Shown in pieces: positions 52,632-61,859 of a DNA stretch of 64,000 nucleotides; within the stretch, counting starts at the first letter, position 1; each line of letters begins with the position of its first letter. Origin of the DNA: Methylocaldum sp. 14B. GTDB lineage: Bacteria; Pseudomonadota; Gammaproteobacteria; Methylococcales; Methylococcaceae. A program made the position numbers and the translations under genes. Location: NCBI RefSeq assembly GCF_002005105.1, contig NZ_MSCV01000020.1, forward strand, positions 1-64,000, read 5' to 3'. The notes under the pieces were generated by a model. It was not told where the DNA came from. It did no database searches and saw nothing but the letters and a program-made list of their open reading frames with translations.

Positions 52632-53426
52632 TCAGTACATCGAAAGCTTGAACCGGTTCCGCTTCAGGACCGGCTGCGAAGTGATTTGTCGATGGCCGAA
52701 CAGGTAGCGTTCGGCGGGACGAATCGCGCGCAGGCGGATCGACTCCGCCAAGGGCGGATAGGCAATGGAAGCGGACCGATCCCAGGCCGGCCACTGTGAA
52801 AACAATTCGCGCCAGACTTCCGGCTGCCGGCGGCGCAGCATATGGATCGGATCGAAGCCGTACCAGGTGGCCGGCGGCTCGATCAAGCGGATGCCGTATA
52901 CCCTCGCGAGCTGCCGCATTTCTTCCTGGCAGCGGTTCACACGATCGAACAGCACCGGCCACGCGATTCGGTGCGCCGGGAAGAAAGTCCTGCGCAACAA
53001 TTCGAACTTCCAGGGATTAAGCCGTTCGACGCTTTCCAGCGGCAAGGCCATCAAGGCGATTTCGGCGCGTTGCTCGGCCAGCCGGTTCAGGCAGGCTTCG
53101 ACCCAGGCGAGCAGCTGCGGAACGGTGACGCCGTAAACCAGATCGTTGCCGATATCGGTCACGGCCGCGAGCGGTGGAAGACTGTCCGAACCGTGTTTCC
53201 GCAGAGCGGTCCACAGCCCGCACCGGACGATGCCGGGAAGCGTTCGGCCCAGCATCCGGCTCCAGAGCCCGTAAGATCGGCCATGCCCGAACGCCGCCAG
53301 CACGTCCAAAGGCTCCCGCAATCCCGCTCGCAGACCGTTCACGACCAAGGGAAAGGCCCGTGCGAGATTGCTCGCTCCGATCAGGATCACGGGCCGAGTC
53401 GGCTGCTTATCGACTTTGACAGTCAT
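52632..53426 (-). CDS. SGNH/GDSL-like hydrolase
   Basis: A 264-residue protein. Block I is ILIGASNLARAF near residue 14, in which the usual GDSL is replaced by GASN with the Ser as nucleophile. Block III is TDIGNDLVYGV and block V contains D-x-x-H (YGFDPIHML). This suggests an SGNH hydrolase that cleaves an ester or acetyl group. No signal peptide is apparent with the ATG at 53426; longer starts at 53468 and beyond are possible. Substrate unknown. Confidence 0.7.
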   Translation of the reverse strand: MTVKVDKQPTRPVILIGASNLARAFPLVVNGLRAGLREPLDVLAAFGHGRSYGLWSRMLGRTLPGIVRCGLWTALRKHGSDSLPPLAAVTDIGNDLVYGVTVPQLLAWVEACLNRLAEQRAEIALMALPLESVERLNPWKFELLRRTFFPAHRIAWPVLFDRVNRCQEEMRQLARVYGIRLIEPPATWYGFDPIHMLRRRQPEVWRELFSQWPAWDRSASIAYPPLAESIRLRAIRPAERYLFGHRQITSQPVLKRNRFKLSMY

Positions 53427-53569
53427 GTTTCTATCGCTGCGGGCACTCGGGCGATTTGGCTTGGGCATCAGTCTGAGCGGATTTGTCACGCGACGTAACA
53501 CTGGACTGCGTAAAATAACCGGTTACGAATTTGACGGCATCAGCGACTTAAGTCTTTCGAACATCCGCG

Positions 53570-54934
53570 ATGAAAAAAACAGCCTGCCTGAATGTCCTCC
53601 TGATATTTCTGATTCTCTCGACGCCCTTATCTGCTTCGGCCAAATCGAGCCGGAACCCAGGATTGGACCGGATTCGCCACATCGTGGTGATTTATCTTGA
53701 GAACCACAGCTTCGACAATCTCTACGGACTGTTTCCGGGAGCGGACGGATTGGCGAATGCGCCGGAGGAAACGATGCGGCAGACCGATCGTCAAGGCGGG
53801 GTCTACGCCACCCTGCCCAGGGTAATGAATACCGAAAAGAAGCCGCCTGTGCCCGACGAGCGCTTTCCTTCGGATTTGCCGAACCGTCCGTTCGAGATCA
53901 GCCAGTATGTTGCGATCGATCAAAAAATCGGCGATCCGCTACATCGATTTTATCAACACCAGGCCCAAATCAACGGCGGGCGCATGGATCGTTTCGCGGC
54001 CGTGTCGGATGCCGGCGGCCTGGCCATGGGGTATTACGACGGCCGCAAGCTTCCGTTGTGGGAGTACGCAGAAAAATACACGCTGGCGGATCGTTTCTTT
54101 CAGGCCGCTTTCGGCGGGTCGCTCTTGAATCATTTTTGGCTGGTCTGCGCCTGTACGCCGCATCACGACGACCCGCCGGCCGAATCGACCGTCGTCTTGA
54201 ACGAGAAAGGCGAGTTGATCAAGGACGGCGTGTTTACGCCCGACGGCTATGCCGTGAACACCATTCAGACGATGCAGACGCCTCACAGTCCGAAGATCAC
54301 CGATCCGCGCCGGCTTTTGCCGCCGCAAACTTTTCCCACGATCGGCGATCGCCTGTCGGAGAAAAAGATTTCATGGGCGTGGTATTCCGGCGGCTGGAAT
54401 GACGCGATCGCAGGGAAAGCCGACGAAAGTTTTCAGTACCATCATCAGCCATTCGCGTATTTCGACCGCTACGCCCAGGGAACCCGCGAAAGGGCCAGGC
54501 ATCTCAAGGACGAAACGGATTTATTGAAGGCCATCGAAAAAGGAAATTTGCCGGCGGTTTCCTTTTATAAGCCCATCGGAGCCCATAGCGAGCATCCCGG
54601 CTATGCCGATCTTCTGGCCGGGGAGATGCAGGCGGTGGCGGTGATCCGCAAGATCGAACAAAGCCGGCTCTGGCGGAACAGCGTGATCATCGTCACTTAC
54701 GACGAATACGGCGGGTTTTGGGATCATGTCCCGCCACCTCCGGGTGACCGCTGGGGACCGGGCAACCGCGTGCCGACCATTGTCATTTCCCCGTTCGCCA
54801 AGCGCGGGTATGTCGATCACACCTTCTATGACGGCACATCGATCCTGAAATTCATCGAAACCCGGTTCGATCTGAAACCGCTGGGCGAGCGTGACGCCAA
54901 AGCCAACGACTTGCTGAATGCGCTGGATTTGTGA
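53570..54934 (+). CDS. Secreted acid-phosphatase/phospholipase-C-like phosphoesterase
   Basis: A 454-residue exported enzyme (signal peptide to about residue 25). It belongs to the phosphoesterase family of AcpA and phospholipase C: IVVIYLENHSFDNLYG near residue 38, GGSLLNHFWLVC, and TYDEYGGFWDHVPPP near 385 with metal-binding Asp and His residues. The family hydrolyses phosphomonoesters or phospholipids; phosphate acquisition or lipid turnover is likely. The choice between them cannot be made from sequence. Confidence 0.9.
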   Translation: MKKTACLNVLLIFLILSTPLSASAKSSRNPGLDRIRHIVVIYLENHSFDNLYGLFPGADGLANAPEETMRQTDRQGGVYATLPRVMNTEKKPPVPDERFPSDLPNRPFEISQYVAIDQKIGDPLHRFYQHQAQINGGRMDRFAAVSDAGGLAMGYYDGRKLPLWEYAEKYTLADRFFQAAFGGSLLNHFWLVCACTPHHDDPPAESTVVLNEKGELIKDGVFTPDGYAVNTIQTMQTPHSPKITDPRRLLPPQTFPTIGDRLSEKKISWAWYSGGWNDAIAGKADESFQYHHQPFAYFDRYAQGTRERARHLKDETDLLKAIEKGNLPAVSFYKPIGAHSEHPGYADLLAGEMQAVAVIRKIEQSRLWRNSVIIVTYDEYGGFWDHVPPPPGDRWGPGNRVPTIVISPFAKRGYVDHTFYDGTSILKFIETRFDLKPLGERDAKANDLLNALDL

Positions 54935-54987
54935 TCGCTTAAAGTTCTATCGGCGCCGCGCCGGTGTATAGGCCGAAATAAGCTCTT

Positions 54988-55157
54988 GTAGATCGGCAAT
55001 CCATTGCCGACACATCCGTTGCGTCGGGAAAGGATTCCCGACCTACTTGGCGACACAGATTTGTAGGTCGGCAATCCTTTGCCGACGATTCGTCGTGTCG
55101 GGAAAGGTCGCGACTAAAGCGACGTTTGCGTTGCGATTGGGAAGGGATTCCTGTTAG
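54988..55157. repeat. Cluster of GTAG-type hairpins and a variant palindromic unit
   Basis: GTAGATCGGCAATCCATTGC with partner (54988-55011) and GTAGGTCGGCAATCCTTTGC (from 55063) are GTAG hairpins. On the minus strand a diverged palindromic unit (55102-55139) has an extra CGCAA in its flank and stem GTCGC/GCGAC. No gene. Confidence 0.7.
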
Positions 55158-55186
55158 GCAAAGGCTAACAGGATCGAGAATGGGCT

Positions 55187-56680
55187 TTATTTTCGCTGCG
55201 CTAGTTCGTCCAAGCGCATTTTGGAATCCCGAACCGGTCGCAAGGCTTCCATCAGGATCTCGGCGCTGGCTTGCAGCGCCGCTTCCCGCTCCCCCAAGGC
55301 ACCAATCTCGATTCTAAGCTGTTCGATCAGCCGGTCCTTTTCGTCCGCGTAGGGTTTCCCGAAGCGGATTCGAAACCATTCTCGGGCTTTCTCGAGCAAG
55401 CGCTCGAAATCCGCCTCGGTGAAAGCCTCCTCGGAAATCCAGCGTTCCATCTCGACCAGAGGATCGATCAGTTTGCATCCGAACTGCCGCTCGTAGCTCG
55501 ATCTGAGGAATTCCGCGAGTTGGCGGGTCTTTTCGTCCGACCCGCGAGCGTTCGCCAGCAACTGAACGATCGTGCTGTCGGGACTTTTGATAGGCCGTTC
55601 GTAGCGTCGCTCGTAAATGGCTTCCAGCGTCGTGCAAATCTCTTTTAAATCGATTTCCGGAAATCCCTTGACTTCGAGATCCCGATAAAGCATTTGAATC
55701 GTATCGAACGGAAAAGCGCTGAACCGTTTGAGATAGGTTTCGATCTGGGATTCTATGGACTCGCGCGTCGGCGTTGGGACGAATGGCGCGCGCTCGGCCG
55801 CAGGCGCATCGTTCTCCGTGCTTGGCGGTCGATCCGGGTTGCCGTCAGCGTCCGTGACCGGCGGTTCCGGTGCCTGCCGGGACAGATCGGTTTCCACCTT
55901 GTCCCAGTAGCGGCTGAAGTTCGATGCATCCCCTGTGGCCGGCAGCCGCTCCCGAATGACTTCGGCAATCTGTTTGATGGCCCAGCTCGCCGGAGAACTC
56001 GGGTGGGTCTGCGTCACCGGCGTCTGCAAGCTCACGGCATCCAGCAGAGCCTCATCGAGCGGCACATAGCCGAGATAATCGACGTCCAAGCCCAGGTAGT
56101 TCTTGATCGCGCCCCGAAAGCGGTTGAACACCTCCAGGCTGCTGGCGCGGTCTTTGGTCATGTTGACCAGCACGTGAAAATCGATCTCGGCCTCGCGGTT
56201 TTTCAGGATCTTGATCAGCGAGAAGGCGTCGGTCAGCGACGTGGGCTCCGGCGTGATGACCAGAATCGCCGTGCCCGCCGCCAGCAAGAAATCCTGCACG
56301 TTGTTTTCCACGCCGGCCGGCGTATCGATCAGGATGTAGTCGTAGCTCGAATCCAGATCGGCCAGGCCGAGAATCAGCCGGTGCCTTTGCTCCGGTTCGA
56401 GATTGGCGCACTCCGCGATGCCGGATGCGGCGGGAACGATGTGGAAATTCTCGCGGTAGCGGAGTATGACGTCGTCCAGACGCTTTCGCCCCTTCAGGCA
56501 GTCGGCGAGAGTGGCTTCGGGATGTACGCCCAGCAGCACATTGACGTTGGCGAGACCGGTATCGGCGTCGAACAGACAGGTCTTTTCCGCGTGCTCCGAC
56601 AGCGCGCAGGCCAGATTGACGGCCAGATTGCTTTTGCCGACGCCGCCTTTACCGCTGGTGATGGCGATGACACGAGCCAT
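55187..56680 (-). CDS. MinD/ParA-family ATPase with long C-terminal extension
   Basis: A 497-residue protein. The N-terminal 250 residues are a MinD/FlhG-type ATPase: deviant Walker A GKGGVGKSN near residue 10, DADTGLANVNVLLG, IDTPAGVENNVQDFLLAAG and ITPEPTSLTDAFSLIK. The C-terminal half (about 265-497) is helical and charged, without a recognised domain. No flagellar or Min gene is adjacent, so it may place a different cell-pole or envelope structure. Alternatively it is a divergent FlhG. Confidence 0.88.
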   Translation of the reverse strand: MARVIAITSGKGGVGKSNLAVNLACALSEHAEKTCLFDADTGLANVNVLLGVHPEATLADCLKGRKRLDDVILRYRENFHIVPAASGIAECANLEPEQRHRLILGLADLDSSYDYILIDTPAGVENNVQDFLLAAGTAILVITPEPTSLTDAFSLIKILKNREAEIDFHVLVNMTKDRASSLEVFNRFRGAIKNYLGLDVDYLGYVPLDEALLDAVSLQTPVTQTHPSSPASWAIKQIAEVIRERLPATGDASNFSRYWDKVETDLSRQAPEPPVTDADGNPDRPPSTENDAPAAERAPFVPTPTRESIESQIETYLKRFSAFPFDTIQMLYRDLEVKGFPEIDLKEICTTLEAIYERRYERPIKSPDSTIVQLLANARGSDEKTRQLAEFLRSSYERQFGCKLIDPLVEMERWISEEAFTEADFERLLEKAREWFRIRFGKPYADEKDRLIEQLRIEIGALGEREAALQASAEILMEALRPVRDSKMRLDELAQRK

Positions 56681-57210
56681 GAGTGAGGGGGCCTTTTGGG
56701 GTTTTCGATCTTAAAAGTGTAGCCGTGGATGAATGCCGGTGTGACGCTTTCAAATCGGTTTTCGAAACGAGTTCTATGCAAGGTGGAGCGGCGGTAGTAA
56801 CCTAGTTCCGCTCCGATGGAGCCTTTTGGCGTGCTTCGGTTTGCCGCGACCCGGTCGATGACCGGAACGGATATTTTCATGGACGTTACAGGGAGTGTGA
56901 CATGGCCTCTCGGTCGCTGTTTTTGCCAAGAAGGGTTTTTTTGCGATCTTTTTCCGTTCCCGGTTTTTTCGGAGGAGCGGGGCGATGAGCGGTCACGGCG
57001 CTTTCGCGTCGAACTGCTTTCGAGCGAGGCTTGCGCGCTTTGGCACCGGACAAGGGGGTATCGTCGAGGACCGCCGGGCATGCGGTCGCTCGCGCGGAAG
57101 TTCCGCCGCGGCGTTTCTACCGGAATTGGCTTGCAGGGAGGGTGAACCTAGCCGAAACATGTGTCTCCGCTTAAATCGATCGCCATCACTTTTTACGAGG
57201 TAGCAAGGCG
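56681..57210. other. Intergenic region with one doubtful small frame
   Basis: About 530 bases between divergent genes. A frame at 56985-57203 (72 residues) has GGAGGAGCGGGGCG before its ATG, but the translation is Arg/Cys/Ser-rich and unlike any known family, so it is not called as a gene. T-rich stretches near 56920-56960 could be part of a terminator or promoter. Nothing else is recognised. Confidence 0.4.
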
Positions 57211-58518
57211 ATGGCAATCGAATTCATGAGTGAACAACAAGCTGTCGATACCGGATCCGGACCCGCGCGGCTGGACGGGGATGCCATCCTGGACTTGCGC
57301 ATCCGCAACGCGCGGATCGAAAGCCTTGCGCTTCACATCTTCGAGCAGTCCCGGCTGCTCTCAGCATTTCTCGAAGGACGGGCATGTTTCGACGTGCCCG
57401 ACACGCTGGCGCGCATCTGCGGGACCGGTCCCGTAGCCTATCAAATGAGCGCCGTGCAAGGCCTCGAATCGGCTTTGGACTGCCGTCCGACAGCCTGGAT
57501 TCAGGCGATGCGGCGGGTGATGTGCTGCGGCGAGTGGATCGCGAGCCATTCGCTGCACATTCATTTGCTCGCCGCACCGGATTTCCTTGGGTTTTCGAGC
57601 CTCGCGGAAATGTCTCGGGATTTTCCGGACGAAGTGCGTCGCGGACTGCGTCTGCATAATCTGGGTTGCGAGTTGATCCGCCTGTTTCACGCCTCGTCTT
57701 CCCGCGCGGCGGGAGTCCGCATCGGCGGATTTCACCATGCGCCGTCCAAGGCCCAGGTCAGGCAATCGGTCGAGCGGCTGCGCGCGGCCTTGCCGGAAGC
57801 GGAGTCCTTGGTGGCTTGGACGGGCGGCATCGATCTGCCTTCCAGCGAACAATCGTTCATCAACGTGGCCCTGCGGCATCCGGACGCGTACCCGATGTGT
57901 GGCGGCACCATCGTTTCCAGTACCGGCTTGGACATAGCCGTCGAGAGTTTCGAAAGGTATTTCCAAGTGCACCGGGATCCGCATTCCAAGACCGATTATT
58001 CATTGATCGAGGGAAGGCCTTATCTCGCGGGGCCCTTGGCGCGGCTGAACCTGAACCGGGACCTGTTGCCCGGTCCGGTGGCCGAGGCTCTGCGCAAAGC
58101 CGGCATCGCTTTTCCCAGCCGAAATATTTTCCACAGTATCGTGGCGCGAGCGGTGGAGGTGTATTTCGCCATAACCGATGCCATTCGCCTGCTGGACGGC
58201 TATGAGCCGCAGGCATCGTACGTCGAGGCTCGAACTCGTGCCGGGACCGGATTCGCCTGTACCGAAGCTCCGCAGGGCATTCTCTGGCACTGCTACGAAG
58301 TCGATGCCCAGGGTCGCGTGATGCGCGCACGGATCGTTTCTCCGGCCATGCATAACCAGGCGTGTATCGAGGAGGATCTTTTCGGAGCGCTGCAATCGTT
58401 CGGCCCGGAAAGAACCGATGAGGAATTGCGGCAGTACGGAGAGCGGGTGATCCGCAATTACGATCCGTGCATCGCCTGTTCGAGCGATTTTCTCGATCTG
58501 AATGTAGTACGATCTTGA
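57211..58518 (+). CDS. Orphan [NiFe]-hydrogenase large-subunit-like protein, one active-site Cys missing
   Basis: A 435-residue protein of the nickel-dependent hydrogenase large-subunit family, closest in style to group 3 alpha subunits. The C-terminal pair DPCIACSSDFLDLN is intact. The N-terminal motif, usually RICGICPVAHQ, here reads RICGTGPVAYQ: the second Cys is a Gly (GGT). The expected nickel site is thus three Cys. No small subunit or maturation gene is next to it. It could be inactive, or have a different metal centre or scaffold role. Start by AGGTAGCAAGGCG upstream. Confidence 0.8.
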   Translation: MAIEFMSEQQAVDTGSGPARLDGDAILDLRIRNARIESLALHIFEQSRLLSAFLEGRACFDVPDTLARICGTGPVAYQMSAVQGLESALDCRPTAWIQAMRRVMCCGEWIASHSLHIHLLAAPDFLGFSSLAEMSRDFPDEVRRGLRLHNLGCELIRLFHASSSRAAGVRIGGFHHAPSKAQVRQSVERLRAALPEAESLVAWTGGIDLPSSEQSFINVALRHPDAYPMCGGTIVSSTGLDIAVESFERYFQVHRDPHSKTDYSLIEGRPYLAGPLARLNLNRDLLPGPVAEALRKAGIAFPSRNIFHSIVARAVEVYFAITDAIRLLDGYEPQASYVEARTRAGTGFACTEAPQGILWHCYEVDAQGRVMRARIVSPAMHNQACIEEDLFGALQSFGPERTDEELRQYGERVIRNYDPCIACSSDFLDLNVVRS

Positions 58519-58546
58519 GCCTGTTCGTTTTCGGAGCCGCTTTCCC

Positions 58547-59212
58547 ATGCCCAACCATGTACAGCTCGTCGCGCGGCGGAGCTTTTTCCTGCTCCTGTTC
58601 CTCATCCTGACCGGTTGTTCTTCCGCTTATTACAGGGCGGCGGAGTCGCTGGGCTTTCACAAGCGCGACATTCTCGTTCACCGCGTAGAAAAGGCCCGCG
58701 ACAGCCAGGAAGAGGCCAAGACACAGTTCAAGAACGCGCTGGATCGGTTTACCGCGCTCACCGGCTTCAAGGGCGGCAGCCTGGAAGAGAAGTACCGGGA
58801 GCTCGACGCCGAATACGAGCGCAGCCGGGCCAAGGCGGACGAGGTTCGGAAACGGATCGACGACATCGAGGACGTTTCGGAAGCCTTGTTCGACGAATGG
58901 GAAAATGAACTCTCCCAATACCAGAACCCGTCGCTCAAGCGCAGCAGCCAGCAAAAGCTCACGGGGACGCGCCGGCGCTACGATCAGCTCATCGCCGCCA
59001 TGAAACGCGCCGAATCCAAAATGGAGCCGGTATTGCTGACGTTCCGCGATCAGGTTCTATTCCTGAAGCACAACCTCAATGCCCAAGCCATCGCCTCCCT
59101 GCGGGGCGAACTCGACAGCCTCCAAACCGATATTTCGGCGCTTATAAGGTCCATGGAAGTGTCGATCCGGGAGGCGGACGAGTTCATCAAGTCGGTCGGC
59201 GGTCCCGCCTGA
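58547..59212 (+). CDS. DUF2959 lipoprotein
   Basis: A 221-residue lipoprotein with lipobox ILTGC (Cys 24). The mature chain is a long coiled coil (HRVEKARDSQEEAKTQFKNAL, EKYRELDAEYERSRAKADEVRKRIDDIEDV, LRGELDSLQTDISALIRSM) characteristic of DUF2959. Role unknown. It follows the hydrogenase-like gene by 28 bases on the same strand, but there is no reason to think them linked. Confidence 0.88.
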   Translation: MPNHVQLVARRSFFLLLFLILTGCSSAYYRAAESLGFHKRDILVHRVEKARDSQEEAKTQFKNALDRFTALTGFKGGSLEEKYRELDAEYERSRAKADEVRKRIDDIEDVSEALFDEWENELSQYQNPSLKRSSQQKLTGTRRRYDQLIAAMKRAESKMEPVLLTFRDQVLFLKHNLNAQAIASLRGELDSLQTDISALIRSMEVSIREADEFIKSVGGPA

Positions 59213-59227
59213 CAAGACATTGAGTCT

Positions 59228-59312
59228 GTCCAGTGGGCCGTTCGCCCTGAGTTCGTCGAAGGGCCTGTCCTGAGCGTGTCGAAGGGTTCGAGGGCCTGCT
59301 GGTACAGGCTCT
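59228..59312. mobile_element. MITE-like element related to the one at 13526
   Basis: Left end near GAGTCTGTCCAGTGGGCC; right end on the minus strand GAGCCTGTACCAGCAGGCC. The inside hairpin has CGAAGGGCCTGTCCTGAGC. Flanks are ATT and TTT, not a clear duplication. No gene. Confidence 0.6.
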
Positions 59313-59681
59313 TTGCTATGTCTTCGAAGGAATCCGCGTGCGCCCGGCAGCAAAACCGGTTATTCCCTAATGAACAGCCGTCCTCGGGGTGCGATAGATC
59401 TATGGTGAAAGTCGGAGAGTTTCATGGAGTGTCTTCCCATCGATAACTTGACCCAAACCGACTCTTGACTGGTATAGGATGCTGCCGACGATAGGAGGCG
59501 CATCGGTCGCGATCGATGGGTTCATGCCGGACAATCCCTGTCCGGCACCCTATGGGCGGCCTCGCCACGCTACGCTGTCCCGCTTCGCTCGCGAGTCCGG
59601 GGCAGTTCAGATCGATGCGCTTCACTTTGTTCAGCACATCCTATGCCCTGAAACTCGCAGGTTTGGATAATCTCAGCTAGT

Positions 59682-59714
59682 GTAGGGCGCATTAGCTTTA
59701 GCGTAATGCGCCGA
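59682..59714. repeat. GTAG-type hairpin repeat
   Basis: GTAG followed by stem GGCGCATTA, loop GCTTTAGCG, stem TAATGCGCC. It differs in stem sequence from the GGCGGGTTA and GGTGGGTTA members but keeps pairing, so arms have changed together. Confidence 0.75.
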
Positions 59715-59821
59715 ATGGAAGGTTCCCATGCGGCGGCGGGTTGTCGGGGCACTACCCGGATGACCGTTTGCGATTGGGATACGCTATTCCGCCCTACATA
59801 GGTTATATGGGCTGCTTTTAC

Positions 59822-61192
59822 TTAAGAAACCTCCACCAGCGGAAGTTCGACCCGGATGCGGGCGCCCTGTTCGTCCTGCCGCGGTTCGATGCTTTCGACT
59901 TTTCCCTGGTGATTGGCCACGCACTCGCTCACGATCGCCAGCCCCAAGCCGGCACCCTCGGTGTCGGTCATGTGGGCCGCCTTGCCTCGAAAAAACGGCT
60001 CGAATATCCGCGTACGCTCCGTGGTGTCTATTCCGGGACCGTCATCTTCGACCTCCAGTTGCATACCGGTTCCCAAGTCACGAAGAATGATCCGGATCTT
60101 GCCCCCTTCCGGAGAAAACTTGATGGCGTTGGAGAGCAGATTGTCGACAATCGTCCGCACCTGGTCGGGAACACCGAGGAATTCGACCGGCTGGATCAAC
60201 TCCTTGATGGTGAGGGACTTCGCATTTAGGGAGTCCCGATAATCTTCGATCACCGATGCCAGCAACGTCTTCATGTTCACCGCGTCCTTCGGTTGCGGCG
60301 ATGGATTGTCCTTGACCTGGCCATAGTGGAGCGACTCATCGAACAGGTTTTGCAGTTTCTGAACGTCCTGGCTCAGCCGCGCCAACAGGTCGCGTTGCTT
60401 CGGATTCAACGCCTCGGCCATAAGCAGGCCGGTGCTTTCGAAAATGCCGGAAAGCGGCGTTTCGAATTCGTTCGAGACTTTGCTCATGAACTGTTGCTTC
60501 GACTCTTCCCGGCCCAGCAAACGGGTGCGCAGCCAGTCGAGCCGATCACCGAGAAGCCGAAGGTTTTTCGGTCCGGTAACCCGGATGGGTTTGCCGAAGT
60601 CTCCCGCTCCCAGTCTTCGGATGGATTCGTCCAGTTGCCGGACCGATCGGGTAAACACGGCCAGCAGACCCGAGCCGAAGCCAACGCAAATGAGCAACAG
60701 AATGCCCAGAATGGCCCCCTTGACCAGAAGGTCCTGCCGAACCGCTCGATCAATTCGGCTCAAACCGTCCTGCCAGAACCCGTCCACGGCATCCTCCAGC
60801 CCGTAAAAGGTTTCGTCTATCGACAACCTGGCTTTAGCCTCGGCCCCAAAGTCGGCGATTCGGTCATAAAACCGTTTTTTCTTTTCCGATAGCTCGTTGA
60901 CGAGAGGCGTCAATTTATCGTCGTCTTCGGCCCTGAAGAGTTTGCCCAATGCCTGCTCGACCGATGCATGAATGTCTTGCAGCGCAGCAGGCAGGGGCGT
61001 AACGCGATCGGCAAGCCCGCCGAACCCGCCGTGGCTTTGCACGAGCACGAGCCCGAGAGCGCTAAGGCCGAGGAGCGCCGCGAGCACGAGACGCCATCTG
61101 GTCCGCACGGGTTTTCCGGATTTGTGTACCTTGCGCACTTCTCCGGGCACCGAAACCCGATCCTTCCAATAATCCTGATCTTGCACCACCAT
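59822..61192 (-). CDS. Histidine-kinase-like protein lacking the phospho-acceptor His
   Basis: A 456-residue inner-membrane protein. Helix 1 is at about 33-52 and helix 2 at about 157-180, with a helical periplasmic sensor between them, then HAMP. The HisKA box reads VSNEFETPLSG instead of VSHELxTPLxx: the phospho-acceptor His is an Asn (codon AAC). The ATPase boxes are intact (NLLSNAIKFS, DDGPGID, FEPFFRG, GAGLGLAIV). It is probably a QseE/GlrK-type kinase that cannot autophosphorylate in the usual way. No response regulator is adjacent. Confidence 0.85.
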   Translation of the reverse strand: MVVQDQDYWKDRVSVPGEVRKVHKSGKPVRTRWRLVLAALLGLSALGLVLVQSHGGFGGLADRVTPLPAALQDIHASVEQALGKLFRAEDDDKLTPLVNELSEKKKRFYDRIADFGAEAKARLSIDETFYGLEDAVDGFWQDGLSRIDRAVRQDLLVKGAILGILLLICVGFGSGLLAVFTRSVRQLDESIRRLGAGDFGKPIRVTGPKNLRLLGDRLDWLRTRLLGREESKQQFMSKVSNEFETPLSGIFESTGLLMAEALNPKQRDLLARLSQDVQKLQNLFDESLHYGQVKDNPSPQPKDAVNMKTLLASVIEDYRDSLNAKSLTIKELIQPVEFLGVPDQVRTIVDNLLSNAIKFSPEGGKIRIILRDLGTGMQLEVEDDGPGIDTTERTRIFEPFFRGKAAHMTDTEGAGLGLAIVSECVANHQGKVESIEPRQDEQGARIRVELPLVEVS

Positions 61193-61452
61193 AGGACACT
61201 CCTTGAGCAGTAAGTCCTGAGAGAGTTCAGTGACGGAAAATTGACACTAAACGGGTGTAAAGGTCAACCTGTCGTACCGAGTGCCCGTGACACGGGCACT
61301 TCGAACGGAAAACTTCAGGGCCGTTTTTGTCTCGGCGGCGAAATACTGTCGATATTCGGCTTGCCGGCGAACTGCAAGACACAGTCAGACCTTTGTTGTT
61401 TGCTTCTTGAAATGAAAGAAGCCAAATTCAAAAAAGTAAACGCCTGACCCTA
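61193..61452. other. Short intergenic region
   Basis: Upstream region of the kinase-like gene, ending at a MITE. It should hold that gene's promoter. No gene seen. Confidence 0.45.
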
Positions 61453-61724
61453 GAGCATTTTCCGATTCGGTATCAGGGAGCCCGATATGTAGGTCGGCAA
61501 TCCCTTCCCAATCGCAAACGGTCGCTTTAGTCGCGACCCTTCCAATCGCAAACGGGAACTTTGGGAGCACCAAAGTCCCCCTTCCAATCGCAAACGGGCG
61601 TCCTGGGAGTGCCAGGACGCCCCTTCCCACAAAGTCCTTTGCCGAGCCGATAAGTCGGCAAGGGATTGCCGACCTACGTTCTTCCCGCCCGACACGAATC
61701 CGTACACCGGGATGAAAAATACTC
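61453..61724. mobile_element. 272-bp MITE-like element with three tandem palindromic units
   Basis: Flanked by TA. Left end GAGCATTTTCCGATTCGG, right end on the minus strand GAGTATTTTTCATCCCGG. Inside: GTAGGTCGGCAATCCC arm, a 34-bp and two 42-bp units (61509-61626) and the complementary arm. It is the same element as at 35129 with two extra units, so the unit can multiply within it. Confidence 0.85.
61509..61626. repeat. Three tandem palindromic units (34 + 42 + 42 bp)
   Basis: 61509-61542 has stem GGTCGC/GCGACC; 61543-61584 has stem ACTTTGG/CCAAAGT with loop GAGCA; 61585-61626 has stem CGTCCTGG/CCAGGACG with loop GAGTG. All begin CAATCGCAAACGG and end CCTTC. Units join without spacers. Confidence 0.9.
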
Positions 61725-61859
61725 TAAAGAGCCAATGGCAACCGGCACGGTGTAAGTCCGACCAAATGGGACATCACCACCCAAACCTTCCCCGCAGGCG
61801 CATAAACCGACGCAAGGCCATTGCCTCGCGCCGGGAAGCGGACGGGTTCATCAAAACCG

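Larger units (their letters stand above)
59213..59821. other. Repeat-bearing intergenic region
   Basis: About 600 bases between convergent genes. It holds a GAGYCTGT-type MITE-like hairpin (59228 to about 59312), a GTAGGGCGCATTAG hairpin (59682-59714), and half of a palindromic unit with CAATCGCAAACGG on the minus strand near 59760-59780. No gene seen. Confidence 0.6.

Noticed and set aside
56985-57203. 72-residue frame with a good ribosome site before the hydrogenase-like gene
   Set aside because: I checked whether it could be a small subunit or accessory protein; the sequence has no iron-sulphur or hydrogenase motif and looks non-coding. Kept only as a note.
61509-61626. CRISPR array
   Set aside because: The units are contiguous palindromes with no unique spacers, and stems vary. 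There are no cas genes.
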